This document shows positions 39,660 to 48,703 of a stretch of 64,000 nt of DNA, one piece after another; the stretch's first letter is position 1, and each line of letters begins with the position of its first letter. Made by a program: the position numbers and the translations under genes. Source of the stretch: Bauldia litoralis (lineage in GTDB: Bacteria > Pseudomonadota > Alphaproteobacteria > Rhizobiales > Kaistiaceae); NCBI RefSeq assembly GCF_900104485.1, contig NZ_FMXQ01000009.1, positions 151,811 to 215,810 on the forward strand. Direction: 5' to 3'. The notes below the pieces were generated by a model. The model was not told where the DNA came from. It worked only from the letters and a program-made list of their open reading frames with translations, and made no database searches.

Positions 39660-40223
39660 TCAGGCGTCGCCGTCCGGCGTCTGCAGGCCGGCGCCGGCAA
39701 CGAACGAGAACAGGTCCGTCCCGCTCTTCCCTGCCTGGTCGGCGAAGAGCCGCGGCCAGACGATCGTGAACCGCTCGAAGACCGTCTCGATCGGCTCTTC
39801 GAGCGCGAAGCCCTCGCGCTTGGCCTGAGCCGCGAAATAGGTGCGGTGGGCGGCAAGCCACCAGTCGCGACCTCGCTCGCCCTCGCCTTCGTCATGGGCG
39901 AAGGCGTCGTCGACGGCTTCCAGCGGTTTCACCTCGACGCTGGTGGTGCGCCAGACGCAGCGTGGCTTGTTGCGACCGTCGACCAGGACGACATGGTCGC
40001 CGACCTTCGGCAGCGGCTCGCGTCCCGGCCCAAAGTCGCGGGCCAGCGCCGCCGTCGCCCGCTTGACGCCGAGCAGCACCAGTTCCAGCAGTTCGTCGGC
40101 CATCGCCTCGCTGTCGCCGAAAGCAACGACGGCATAATCCTCGGCCGCGACGCCTGCGTCGGTCTTGAAGGCCTGGAAGAAGGAGTCCGTCGCCTCGGTC
40201 CTGGTCCCGCGGATCTCGGTCAC
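39660..40223 (-). CDS. ASCH-domain protein
   Basis: This 187-residue protein has the ASCH fold, a beta-barrel related to PUA that binds RNA or modified nucleosides: GVKRATA (about residues 52-58), VGDHVVLVDGRNKPRCVWRT, and FTIVWPRLF near the end. Relatives act as N4-acetylcytidine amidohydrolases or as RNA-binding modules; the function here is not known. Its ATG overlaps the dnaN stop by 4 nt (40220-40223), so it is probably translated with dnaN. Confidence 0.82.
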   Translation of the reverse strand: MTEIRGTRTEATDSFFQAFKTDAGVAAEDYAVVAFGDSEAMADELLELVLLGVKRATAALARDFGPGREPLPKVGDHVVLVDGRNKPRCVWRTTSVEVKPLEAVDDAFAHDEGEGERGRDWWLAAHRTYFAAQAKREGFALEEPIETVFERFTIVWPRLFADQAGKSGTDLFSFVAGAGLQTPDGDA

Positions 40224-41332
40224 ACCCGCATCGGCATCAGCACATAGAGTGCGTTGCCGGCCTCGTCGTCCTGGATCAGGGTCGGCGAGCCGGGATCGGC
40301 GAAGCGGAACTCGGCCGTCTCGCTTTCGAGCTGGGAGGCGACGTCGAGCAGGTATTTCGAGTTGAAGCCGATCTCGATCGCGTCGGCCGGATACTCGACG
40401 GCGATCTCCTCGCTGGCGCTGCCGGAGTCGGGATTGTTGACCGAGAGTTCCAGCTTGCCGTCGCTGAGTGCCAGCTTGACGGCCCGGCCGCGCTCGCTCG
40501 ACACGGTCGACACCCGGTCGACCGCGCCGGAAAAGGTGGCCTTGTCGACCTTGAGGATCTTGTCATTGCCCTGGGGGATGACCCGGACATAATCGGGGAA
40601 GGTGCCGTCGATCAGCTTCGAGGTCAGCACCACGCTGCCGATCGAGATGCGGATCTTGGTCTCCGAAATCTCGACAGTGAGTTCCGCCTCCGGCTCCTCG
40701 ACCAGCTTCTGGATCTCGCCGACCGTCTTGCGCGGCACGATGACCCCGGCCATGCCTTCCGCGCCCGAGGGCGCCTCGAGCTGCGCCTGGGCGAGGCGAT
40801 GGCCATCGGTGGCGACCGCCCGGAGCATCGGCTTGCCGTCGACGGTGACGACATGCAGGTAGATGCCATTGAGATAGTAGCGCGTCTCCTCGGTGGAGAT
40901 GGCGAACTGGGTCCGGTCGATCAGCCGCTTCAGCGCGCTCGCCGGCAGCACGAAGCGGGTCGGGAAGTCGCCAGCGGTGAGATCGGGGAAGTCGGCCTCG
41001 GGCAGGACCTGCAGGGCGAAGCGGGAGCGGCCCGCCTTGACCTCGAGCCGCGACCCGTCGCCGGTGTCGAGCGACACCTCGGCGCCGTCGGGCAGCTTGC
41101 GGACGATGTCATAGAGGATATGGGCCGGAACCGTCGTCGCGCCGGCCTGGCCGATCTCGGCCGGAACCGTCTCGGTGATCTCGAGGTCGAGGTCGGTGGC
41201 CTTGAGCGTCAACCCGCCATCGGCGCGCAGCAGGACATTCGCCAGGATCGGGATCGTGTTCCGGCGCTCGACGACGCGATGAACGTGGTTGAGGGACTTG
41301 AGGAGGTGCGATCGCTCGACGGTCGCGCGCAT
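40220..41332 (-). CDS. dnaN: DNA polymerase III beta subunit (sliding clamp)
   Basis: This 370-residue sliding clamp consists of three clamp domains and ends with YVLMPMRV, the usual C-terminus that contributes to the client-binding pocket. As a ring dimer it tethers polymerase III and repair proteins to DNA. It lies 177 nt downstream of dnaA on the same strand, but a perfect 15-bp hairpin lies between them. Confidence 0.97.
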   Translation of the reverse strand: MRATVERSHLLKSLNHVHRVVERRNTIPILANVLLRADGGLTLKATDLDLEITETVPAEIGQAGATTVPAHILYDIVRKLPDGAEVSLDTGDGSRLEVKAGRSRFALQVLPEADFPDLTAGDFPTRFVLPASALKRLIDRTQFAISTEETRYYLNGIYLHVVTVDGKPMLRAVATDGHRLAQAQLEAPSGAEGMAGVIVPRKTVGEIQKLVEEPEAELTVEISETKIRISIGSVVLTSKLIDGTFPDYVRVIPQGNDKILKVDKATFSGAVDRVSTVSSERGRAVKLALSDGKLELSVNNPDSGSASEEIAVEYPADAIEIGFNSKYLLDVASQLESETAEFRFADPGSPTLIQDDEAGNALYVLMPMRV

Positions 41333-41450
41333 GATCGGAGACCCTTATCGGAGACCCGGGAGTTCGGGCAGGAACGACAGGCCGGCGGCGAAGCGCCGGA
41401 TCGGACGAACGAAATTGGCCTGTCGGACCGCAAAGCGCAAGGGGCTCAAA

Positions 41451-41486
41451 CCGTGGTCCACCGCCAATTCGGGCGGTGGACCACGG
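41451..41486 (-). terminator. Perfect 15-bp hairpin between dnaA and dnaN
   Basis: The arms 41451-41465 and 41472-41486 are perfectly complementary around a 6-nt loop (AATTCG), starting 24 nt after the dnaA stop on the minus strand. Only a short TTTGAG follows. It may terminate or attenuate dnaA transcripts before dnaN, or protect the dnaA 3' end. Confidence 0.6.
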
Positions 41487-41509
41487 GAGTGGGAGGGAAG
41501 GGTCGCGGT

Positions 41510-43057
41510 TTACTCGTCGATGAGCCGCTTGAGCATCTCGATCTCGTCGGCCAGCGTCTTGTCGCCCTCGATCAGGCCTTCGATCTTGCGCACGGCATGG
41601 AGAACCGTCGTGTGATCGCGACCCCCGAACCGACGGCCTATTTCGGGAAGCGATCGCGGGGTCAGCGCCTTGGCCAGATACATGGCGATCTGCCGTGGCC
41701 GGACGATGGTTCGCGTGCGCCGGCTGGACAGAAGATCCGCCTTCGAGACGTTGTAGTGCCGGGCGACGACCACCTGGATTTCCTCGATCCGGACGCGGCG
41801 CGGCTCGCGGGCGCCGACCAGGTCGCGAAGCGTGATCTCGGCCGAGGTGGTGGTCACCGGCTGGCTGGTGAACTGCCACTGGGCAACCAGCCGGTTCAGC
41901 CCGCCCTCGAGATCGCGGCCGTTCGAGACCACCGACTGGGCAAGGTATTCGAGCACTGGATCCGGGATATCGAGGCCGGGATTGTGCTCCTGGGCGATCT
42001 GGTAGCGGGTGGCGACGATCCGCCGCCGGAGGTCGAGGTCGGGCGCGCCGATCTCGAAGGCGACGCCGCCCTTCAGCCGCGAGCGGACCCTCTCATCGAG
42101 CGTTTCCAGTTCCGCCGGCGGCCGGTCGGCGGCCACCACCACCTGCCGCGCGCCGTCGATCAGCGCGTTGAGCATGTGGCAGAATTCCTGCTGCACGGAC
42201 TTGCCCTGCAGGAATTGCATGTCGTCGATCAGCAGCAGATCGATATCGCGCAGGCTTTCCTTGAAGGGAATCGCCGACTGGCTGCGCAGCGCCGCGACGA
42301 AGCGGAACATGAAATGCTCCGCCGTCAGGTAGACGACCTTGCGCGACGGGTCGGCCCGGCGCGCGGCGCGGGTCGTGGCGTGGAGCAGGTGGGTCTTGCC
42401 CCGGCCGACGCCGGCATGGACATAGAGCGGGTTGAAGCGGTTGAGCTTGCCCGGATCAGCCTCGGCCACCGCCTTGGCGGCCGCGAAGGCCAGCCGGTTC
42501 GGCGCGCCGTCGCAGAAGGTCTCGAAGGAATATCGGTTGTCGACCGGCGAGCCGCTGAAATGGCCTTCCGGTCCCTCGGAACGGCGCGGCGCGGCCGGTG
42601 CGGCCGCGATGGTCGCCATCGGGCGCGGGGGCGGCGTCTCCGCCGGCTTGCTGTCAGCCAGCGGCTGGGTGCGGGGGCGGATCGTGCCGCGCACGATCAC
42701 GTCGATGCGCACGACCTCGCTGCGCTCGGCCGTCCACAGCGCGAGGAGCCGGTCGTAATAATGCGACATGATCCACGACTTGAGGAAGCGGGTCGGGACG
42801 GAGAGCGTGACGGTGCTCTTGTCTTCCTGTTCGAATTCGACGCGCCCGAACCAGCTGTTGAAAACATCCTCACCCAGTTCCGTACGCAGGCGATGCTTGA
42901 CGCGGGCCCATTTGCCAGAATTCGCCCGCTCCGCCATCTGACCTGCCCCCTTCCGTGTTCCGCCGGCCGCTCCGGCATTCAGTTCGATCTTTCGGGCCGT
43001 ATCGCCGCCCGGTATCGCCGCCGCCGCGGGTGTTCCTGTAATCATCCGCCTCATCAT
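41510..43057 (-). CDS. dnaA: Chromosomal replication initiator DnaA
   Basis: This AAA+ initiator opens oriC and binds DnaA boxes. The 515-residue product has domain I (about residues 45-125, KWARVKHRL then NSWFGRVEFE), a Pro/Ala-rich linker, the AAA+ module with Walker A GVGRGKTH at 216-223 and Walker B LLLIDDMQF, and a domain IV helix-turn-helix with GGRDHTTVLHA near the C-terminus. ATG 43057 overlaps the rhodanese stop as ATGA, which supports this start; ATG 43045 or the domain I Met at 42937 are alternatives. Confidence 0.95.
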   Translation of the reverse strand: MMRRMITGTPAAAAIPGGDTARKIELNAGAAGGTRKGAGQMAERANSGKWARVKHRLRTELGEDVFNSWFGRVEFEQEDKSTVTLSVPTRFLKSWIMSHYYDRLLALWTAERSEVVRIDVIVRGTIRPRTQPLADSKPAETPPPRPMATIAAAPAAPRRSEGPEGHFSGSPVDNRYSFETFCDGAPNRLAFAAAKAVAEADPGKLNRFNPLYVHAGVGRGKTHLLHATTRAARRADPSRKVVYLTAEHFMFRFVAALRSQSAIPFKESLRDIDLLLIDDMQFLQGKSVQQEFCHMLNALIDGARQVVVAADRPPAELETLDERVRSRLKGGVAFEIGAPDLDLRRRIVATRYQIAQEHNPGLDIPDPVLEYLAQSVVSNGRDLEGGLNRLVAQWQFTSQPVTTTSAEITLRDLVGAREPRRVRIEEIQVVVARHYNVSKADLLSSRRTRTIVRPRQIAMYLAKALTPRSLPEIGRRFGGRDHTTVLHAVRKIEGLIEGDKTLADEIEMLKRLIDE

Positions 43058-43500
43058 GTTTGTGCCCAAGGCAATCCCTCGGCTTTCCAGCCGCCTGCCG
43101 TTCCTCGATGACCGTCGGGGTCGAGGTCGCCCTCGAAACCGTGATCGACATTGTAGCAATGCGCATACCCGCCGGTCGTTGCCTCGATCGCAGCATTCCG
43201 GCTGCGACTGCCCGACCGGCAGATGAAGTAAAGGGGCGTGTCCTTGCCGGCGCCCTGAGCCTCCAGAGCGGCGTTCAGCCGTCCAAGGAAGTCAGGGACA
43301 CGCGCGCCGGCGTCAAAGTCGTTCCAGGCGACGAGCAGCGTTGCCTTGCCGATCCCCGCAAGAACGGGAACGCCGACAAAGGCCCATTCCGCCCGCGATC
43401 GGACATCGACCAACATCGCTTCCGGAGATCCATTCAGCGCGTCCCACGTGGACTTTGCCGAAACATCACCAGCGTAACCTAGTCCAGTAGTTGAAGACAT
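43054..43500 (-). CDS. Rhodanese-like sulfurtransferase
   Basis: This 148-residue single-domain rhodanese has the active-site loop CRSGSRSR with the persulfide cysteine C94. ATG 43500 follows a GGGGGATT ribosome site. The stop overlaps the dnaA ATG, so the two genes are translationally coupled. Single-domain rhodaneses carry sulfane sulfur for thiol chemistry or tRNA modification, but the partner here is unknown. I do not know a functional reason for pairing with dnaA. Confidence 0.9.
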   Translation of the reverse strand: MSSTTGLGYAGDVSAKSTWDALNGSPEAMLVDVRSRAEWAFVGVPVLAGIGKATLLVAWNDFDAGARVPDFLGRLNAALEAQGAGKDTPLYFICRSGSRSRNAAIEATTGGYAHCYNVDHGFEGDLDPDGHRGTAGGWKAEGLPWAQT

Positions 43501-44050
43501 AGAATCCCCCAGTCGAAACAGCGTTTCCGCCGTTGCGACCAATTCCAGAAAAAATTTCGATTTACTCGAGAATGTCTTTCCCGAAACGGGGAAAGATTAC
43601 GTGAAGCCGATACTCAAACCCAGATTGGATAATCCAGCGAAAATATGGAAATCACGCTCGATCAACGCCCCGTGCTCTTGCTTTTGTTGAAAGCTGAACT
43701 TGCCCGCCAGCCTTCGATTAAGAAACCACAGACGCGCAGGCGCCGCAATGCCCGTTGGACCCGAAAACCGCTTTGACGGCGCGTCGTACCGCCGCTGCAA
43801 CGGCCGGATTCCGGACCACGTTAGGTTAAGCCTTTGCCACAGCAAGGAATCAATTTTGAACGGTGTCGATCGCATAGCCTGCGAAAAAATATTGGCCGTC
43901 CGGCTTGACTCGCCATGAATTGTGGCCGGCCAATCGACGGCCAGTGCGACATGCCGGCATGGTGTTGAATCTCAAGGGAAATGGGAGTCAGACCGGACTC
44001 TCCTCCCCGACTCGGCGACCGCTTCCCAGGCCGTCGATACGCTTAGCCGT
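43501..44050. other. Long non-coding gap between rhodanese-dnaA and rpsT
   Basis: About 550 nt, noticeably richer in A+T than the rest of the window, especially 43540-43680 and 43810-43925. The minus strand has TTATCCAAT (43624-43632 region), seven of nine matches to a DnaA box, but I find no cluster of boxes. It must contain the promoter of rhodanese-dnaA. Known origins in related genera lie near hemE rather than dnaA, so I do not call oriC. Confidence 0.4.
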
Positions 44051-44051
44051 G

Positions 44052-44085
44052 CAACAAAAAACGGCACGGCCAGAGACCGTGCCGT
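44052..44085 (-). terminator. Intrinsic terminator of rpsT
   Basis: On the minus strand a perfect 9-bp GC-rich stem (44077-44085 with 44061-44069) and a 7-nt loop are followed by TTTTTTGTTG, 31 nt after the rpsT stop. Confidence 0.93.
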
Positions 44086-44115
44086 AGCACATTTCCGAGA
44101 CTGGCAGCCTGGGTA

Positions 44116-44382
44116 CTAGGCGTTCAGAACGCGAACGCGGGCTGTCAGACGGGAGACCTTTCGCGAGGCCGCATTCTTGGGAATGATCCCCTTCGAAGCG
44201 GCGCGCATGATCTCCGGCTCGGCGGACTTGAGGGCCTCGGCCGCCTTGTCCTTGTCGCCGGTCGCGAGCGCTTCCTCGACGCGGCGGACAAAGGCCCGCA
44301 GACGTCCGCGACGGTTGCGGCCGACTGCGGTGCGCCGGGCGATCTTGCGGGTTGCTTTCTTGGCGGATGACGTATTGGCCAT
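44116..44382 (-). CDS. rpsT: 30S ribosomal protein S20
   Basis: This 88-residue, Lys/Arg/Ala-rich helical S20 ([14 protein letters not shown] at the start) binds 16S rRNA at the base of the body. It has its own promoter (44445-44473) and terminator (44052-44085), so it is a single-gene unit. The rpsT-dnaA neighbourhood is typical of rhizobiales. Confidence 0.97.
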   Translation of the reverse strand: MANTSSAKKATRKIARRTAVGRNRRGRLRAFVRRVEEALATGDKDKAAEALKSAEPEIMRAASKGIIPKNAASRKVSRLTARVRVLNA

Positions 44383-44444
44383 TGATGAGCCTTTTGGACA
44401 TGACGAAGATGGCGGCGGATCGATCCGTCACCTGTTGGCCGGAG

Positions 44445-44473
44445 CTTATAAGGGCGGCTCCGTCCGAGGTCAA
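44445..44473 (-). promoter_or_regulatory. Sigma-70 promoter of rpsT
   Basis: On the minus strand, TTGACC (44473-44468), a 17-nt spacer and TATAAG (44450-44445) form a near-consensus promoter with a start near 44438, about 55 nt before ATG 44382. Confidence 0.78.
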
Positions 44474-44484
44474 CGGTTCGGTCC

Positions 44485-45258
44485 TCACCGATTCCGGAAT
44501 TGGGGCGAGCGCTTGGCGAGAAAGGCCGCCATTCCCTCCTTCTGGTCGCCGGTCGCGAACATCGAGTGGAACAGCCGGCGCTCCACCTGAACGCCCTCGG
44601 ACAGGGTGGTCTCGAAGGAGCGGTTCACGCTTTCCTTGGCCAGCATGACGATCGGCAGCGAGTGGTCGGCGATCTTCTCGGCGACCTTGATCGCCTCTTC
44701 GAGCAGATCGCCGGCCGGCACGACCCGCGACACCAGCCCGGAACTGTCAGCCTCGGCGGCGTCCATCATCCGGCCAGTCAGGATCATGTCCATCGCTTTG
44801 GCCTTGCCGATCGCCCGCGGCAGCCGCTGGGTCCCGCCCATGCCCGGCATGATCCCGAGCGTGATCTCGGGCTGGCCGAATTTCGCCGTTTCGGCGGCGA
44901 TGATGATGTCGCACTGCATCGCCAGCTCGGCGCCACCGCCGAGGCAATAGCCGGCGACAGCTGCGACGATCGGCTTGCGCGCCTTGCCGATCCGCTCGAG
45001 CGTCGCGCCGAAATTCTGCGAGAAGGCCTCGATATAGGTGAGGTCGCTCATTTCCTTGATGTCGGCGCCGGCGGCGAAGGCCTTGTCGGATCCGGTGATT
45101 ACCATGCAGCCGATCTTGGGATCGGCCTCGTAGCCGTCGACGGCCGCGCAGAGCTCGCCGATCAATTCGGTATTGAGCGCGTTCAGCACCTTGGGTCGGT
45201 TCAGCGTGATCAGACCGATGGGCCCGCGCGTCTCGGTCGTGATGGTTTGGTAGGCCAT
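44485..45258 (-). CDS. Enoyl-CoA hydratase
   Basis: This 257-residue crotonase-fold enzyme adds water to enoyl-CoA in fatty-acid beta-oxidation. It has the oxyanion-hole segments [11 protein letters not shown] (about residues 60-70) and [13 protein letters not shown] (about 101-113), and both catalytic glutamates appear present. ATG 45258 ([12 protein letters not shown]) gives the usual family length; the longer frame to 45648 is antisense to mutM. The ech-mutM pairing near rpsT is common in alphaproteobacteria. Confidence 0.94.
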   Translation of the reverse strand: MAYQTITTETRGPIGLITLNRPKVLNALNTELIGELCAAVDGYEADPKIGCMVITGSDKAFAAGADIKEMSDLTYIEAFSQNFGATLERIGKARKPIVAAVAGYCLGGGAELAMQCDIIIAAETAKFGQPEITLGIMPGMGGTQRLPRAIGKAKAMDMILTGRMMDAAEADSSGLVSRVVPAGDLLEEAIKVAEKIADHSLPIVMLAKESVNRSFETTLSEGVQVERRLFHSMFATGDQKEGMAAFLAKRSPQFRNR

Positions 45259-45313
45259 TGATCCCTCAAGCTGCTGGGAAAGCCGCGGCGGAGGCGCCGG
45301 GCGGTTGGAATCG

Positions 45314-46195
45314 TTACCTTTGACAGACCGGACAATAGAAGGTCGACCGCCCGGATTGAACCATGCGTCGCACCACACCCGAACAATCGAGACGCGGGCA
45401 CGGTTCCCCCTCGCGGTCATAGACTGCGAAGGAGTGCTGGAAATAGCCGAGTTCGCCGGTCGCCTGGCGGTGATCGCGCAATGACGATCCGCCGGCGGCG
45501 ATCGCCTCGCCGAGGACCGAGCGGATCGCGTCGGCAAGCGCCTCGGCCTGTCGCATCGCTGTCTTGCGCCCGATGCCGAGCGTGCCCGCCGCTCGTGTCG
45601 GCGACAGCCGCGCCCGCCACAGGGCCTCGCAGACATAGATGTTGCCAAGCCCGGCGATCCGGGTCTGGTCGAGGAGGATCGCCTTCAACGGCGCCGCGCG
45701 GTCCTTGAAGAGCCCGGCGATCGACGCACCGCTCAATTCGTTGCCGAGAGGCTCGATCCCCATACGGGCGAAGAGCGGGGAGTCGGCGAGCGCCGACCGC
45801 GGGATGAGATCCATCACGCCGAAGCGGCGCGGATCGTTATAGATCACCCGCGCCCCGGACGAGAGATCGAGGATCACGTGGTCATGGGCGGTCAGCTTGC
45901 CGCGCGGGTGGTAGGTCCGGGCGGGGAGGGTGCCTTTGCCCTCGGCCTCGATGCGAAACGAGCCCGACATGCCGAGATGCATGACCAGTGCGTTGCCGTC
46001 GTCGAGATCGGCGACGAGGTATTTCGCCCGCCGGCCGAGATGCATCACCTGCCGGCCGGTCAGTTTTCGGGCAAAGCGCGGTGGGAAGGGTCGGCGCAGG
46101 TCAGGGCGCCTGATCGTGGCTTTCTCGATCGTCGCGCCTTCCATCACCGGCTGAAGCCCGAGGCGCACCGTTTCGACTTCCGGCAGTTCCGGCAT
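45314..46195 (-). CDS. mutM: Formamidopyrimidine-DNA glycosylase
   Basis: This 293-residue base-excision repair enzyme removes 8-oxoguanine and formamidopyrimidines. It starts PELPEVETV with catalytic P2 and E3. A C-terminal zinc finger has the four cysteines in CPRLDC and FYCPVCQR. A helix-two-turn-helix with [12 protein letters not shown] is intact. It is divergent from ubiE. Confidence 0.96.
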   Translation of the reverse strand: MPELPEVETVRLGLQPVMEGATIEKATIRRPDLRRPFPPRFARKLTGRQVMHLGRRAKYLVADLDDGNALVMHLGMSGSFRIEAEGKGTLPARTYHPRGKLTAHDHVILDLSSGARVIYNDPRRFGVMDLIPRSALADSPLFARMGIEPLGNELSGASIAGLFKDRAAPLKAILLDQTRIAGLGNIYVCEALWRARLSPTRAAGTLGIGRKTAMRQAEALADAIRSVLGEAIAAGGSSLRDHRQATGELGYFQHSFAVYDREGEPCPRLDCSGVVRRMVQSGRSTFYCPVCQR

Positions 46196-46225
46196 GGATT
46201 TCCGCTAACCCTTTGGCAGGGCGGC

Positions 46226-46260
46226 GACGATAGCCTGAACGCCGCGCTTGGGCTATCGTC
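46226..46260. repeat. Perfect 10-bp inverted repeat between mutM and ubiE
   Basis: The arms 46226-46235 and 46251-46260 are exact reverse complements around a 15-nt loop, in the 88-nt divergent spacer, ending 23 nt before the ubiE ATG. It could be an operator or an RNA hairpin in the ubiE leader. Confidence 0.55.
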
Positions 46261-46283
46261 CGCGCCGATTGGAGTAACGAAAG

Positions 46284-47072
46284 ATGACGAGCAGTTCAGC
46301 CGGGGCGGCCGCGCGGCAGGGCGAGGGCCGGGCCTGGTTCGGTTTTCGCGAGGTCGGCCTCGACGAAAAGCAGGGCATGGTCGACCAGGTTTTCCATCAG
46401 GTCGCCGGCCGCTACGACCTGATGAACGACCTGATGTCGGGCGGCATGCACCGGCTGTGGAAGGACGCGATGGTTGCCTGGCTGGGTCCGCCGCGCCGCG
46501 CCGTGCACGGCTATTCGGTGCTGGATGTCGCTGGCGGAACCGGCGACATTGGCTTTCGCATCGCCGGCCGCTCCGAGGGCGCCGAGGTGGTGGTCGCTGA
46601 TATCAATGGCGAGATGCTCAAGGTCGGCCGGTCGCGGGCCATGGACCGCCGTCTCGACGACCGCGTCACCTTTGTCGAGTGCAACGCCGAGGACCTGTCC
46701 TTTCCCGATAATCATTTCGATGCCGTGACGATTGCCTTCGGCATCCGCAACGTGCCGCGCATCGAGCGAGCGCTCGCCGAAGCGCGCCGGGTTCTCAAGC
46801 CCGGCGGCCGCTTCCTCTGTCTCGAATTCTCCGCCGTCGATGTCGCCGGGCTCGACAAGCTCTATGACCTCTTCTCGTTCCGGGTCATTCCGGCGCTTGG
46901 CGAAATGGTCGCCGGCGACCGGGAGTCCTACGCCTATCTCGTCGAGTCGATCCGCCAGTTCCCAAACCAGGCCCGCTTCGCGGCGATGATCGCCGATGCC
47001 GGCTTCTCCCGGGTCGACTACCGCAACTTGTCCGGCGGCATCGCCGCGATCCATTCCGGCTGGAAGCTCTGA
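46284..47072 (+). CDS. ubiE: Ubiquinone/menaquinone C-methyltransferase UbiE
   Basis: This 262-residue SAM-dependent enzyme methylates the benzoquinol ring in ubiquinone synthesis. The SAM motif LDVAGGTGD is at residues 80-88, and the UbiE signatures [17 protein letters not shown] and [21 protein letters not shown] are present. ubiB follows after 4 nt. Confidence 0.96.
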   Translation: MTSSSAGAAARQGEGRAWFGFREVGLDEKQGMVDQVFHQVAGRYDLMNDLMSGGMHRLWKDAMVAWLGPPRRAVHGYSVLDVAGGTGDIGFRIAGRSEGAEVVVADINGEMLKVGRSRAMDRRLDDRVTFVECNAEDLSFPDNHFDAVTIAFGIRNVPRIERALAEARRVLKPGGRFLCLEFSAVDVAGLDKLYDLFSFRVIPALGEMVAGDRESYAYLVESIRQFPNQARFAAMIADAGFSRVDYRNLSGGIAAIHSGWKL

Positions 47073-47076
47073 GCCG

Positions 47077-48660
47077 ATGGCCGGCACCGTGGCAACCCTT
47101 TTCCGGATGGCCGGAGCCGGGTGGGTGCTTGCCCGCGAGGGCGCCTTCTCGCAACTCGATCCGGAGGACATGCCCGATGGCCCCCGCCGCGCGGTCAGGC
47201 TTGCCCAGGCCATCGCCCGCCGCGGCGTCACCGACCAGGACCGTTCCGACCGCCTGACCGCCGCCCTCAATCGGCTCGGTCCCTCCTACATCAAGCTCGG
47301 CCAGTTCCTCGCCACCCGGCCGGATCTCGTCGGCACCGAGGTCGCCGACGCGCTCGGCCGCCTCCGCGACGAGATCGATCCCTTCCCCGAGGAAGAGGCC
47401 CGCGCCACCATCGAGAAGGCGCTCGGCCGGCCGGTGGACGACCTCTTCGCGACCTTCTCGCCGCCGATCGCCGCCGCCTCCGTCGCCCAGGTTCACAAGG
47501 CCGAGATCGCCGACGACATGGGCGCCCGCCCGGTCGCCGTGAAGGTCATGCGGCCCGGCATCCGCCGGCGTTTCAAGCGCGATCTCGACACCTTCTATGA
47601 GGGCGCCAGGCTGGTCGAGCGGGTCGATCCCGCATCAAGGCGCCTGCGCCCGGTCGCGGTCGTCGACACGCTGGCGCGCTCCGTCACCCTCGAGATGGAC
47701 CTGCGGCTGGAAGCGGCGGCCTTGTCGGAAATGGCCGAGGCCAGTGCTGGCGACCCCGGATTCCGGGTGCCCCGGGTCGAGTGGGATTACACCGCCCGCG
47801 ACGTCCTGACCCTGGAATGGGTCGAGGGCCTCAAGATGTCCGATGTCGCCGGCCTTCGCGACGCCGGCCACGACCTGCCGCTGCTCGCCCGCCGGCTGAT
47901 GCAGGCGTTCCTGCGCCAGGCGCTGCGCGACGGCTTCTTCCATGCCGACATGCACCAGGGCAATCTCTTCGTCGATGCCGCCGGCGACATCGTCGCCGTC
48001 GATTACGGCATCATGGGCCGTCTCAACCGCGACCAGCGGATCTTCCTCGCCGAGGTGCTCTTCGGCTTCATCCGCCGCGACTACAAGCGCATCGCCACCG
48101 TCCATTTCGCCGCCGGCTACGTCCCCGGCGACAAGCATTCGGTCGAGGATTTCGCCCAGGCGCTGCGCGCCATCGGCGAGCCGATCCACGGCCAGCGGGC
48201 GAGCGAAATCTCGATGGCCCGCCTTCTCACCCTGCTCTTCGAGGTCACCGAGATCTTCGACATGGAGACCCGGCCGGAGCTCCTGCTGGTCCAGAAGACC
48301 ATGGTGGTGGTCGAAGGCGTCGCCCGCACCCTCGATCCCGACTTCGACATGTGGGCGGCCGCCGAGCCGGTGGTCAGCGAGTGGGTCGAGCGCCATCTCG
48401 GTCCGACCGGCCAGCTCGAACTCGTCGCCGAGGGGGCAGGCGCCGTCGGCCGGCTGGCGAGCGAACTGCCGAGGCTGGCCGAGCGCGCCGGCCGGCTGTC
48501 GGCCGAGATCGACCGGATGAGCGAACACGGCCTCCGCCTCGATCCGGAGACCATAGCCGGCATCGGCCGTTCGGAAGCCCATGCCGCCCGCTGGGGCCGT
48601 GTCGCCCTGTGGGTCATCGCCGCTGTCGCCGTGGTGGCGGGGCTGAAATGGGTATTCTAG
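47077..48660 (+). CDS. ubiB: UbiB/ABC1/ADCK-family protein (ubiquinone biosynthesis)
   Basis: This 527-residue atypical kinase-like protein is needed for ubiquinone synthesis. The family KxGQ motif appears in SYIKLGQFLATRPDLV (about residues 69-84), AAASVAQVHKAEI forms the Ala-rich nucleotide loop, and DMHQGNLF with VAVDYG contains the metal-binding residues. A C-terminal membrane helix (about 508-526) anchors it. ATG 47077 is 4 nt after ubiE. Confidence 0.95.
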   Translation: MAGTVATLFRMAGAGWVLAREGAFSQLDPEDMPDGPRRAVRLAQAIARRGVTDQDRSDRLTAALNRLGPSYIKLGQFLATRPDLVGTEVADALGRLRDEIDPFPEEEARATIEKALGRPVDDLFATFSPPIAAASVAQVHKAEIADDMGARPVAVKVMRPGIRRRFKRDLDTFYEGARLVERVDPASRRLRPVAVVDTLARSVTLEMDLRLEAAALSEMAEASAGDPGFRVPRVEWDYTARDVLTLEWVEGLKMSDVAGLRDAGHDLPLLARRLMQAFLRQALRDGFFHADMHQGNLFVDAAGDIVAVDYGIMGRLNRDQRIFLAEVLFGFIRRDYKRIATVHFAAGYVPGDKHSVEDFAQALRAIGEPIHGQRASEISMARLLTLLFEVTEIFDMETRPELLLVQKTMVVVEGVARTLDPDFDMWAAAEPVVSEWVERHLGPTGQLELVAEGAGAVGRLASELPRLAERAGRLSAEIDRMSEHGLRLDPETIAGIGRSEAHAARWGRVALWVIAAVAVVAGLKWVF

Positions 48661-48703
48661 ACTCCGCCGCGGAAAGCGGCGCCGCAGACAGGACCGGACG
48701 CTG

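Noticed and set aside
43501..44050. Chromosomal replication origin beside dnaA
   Set aside because: AT-rich, but only one weak DnaA-box-like sequence and no box cluster; related bacteria place oriC near hemE.
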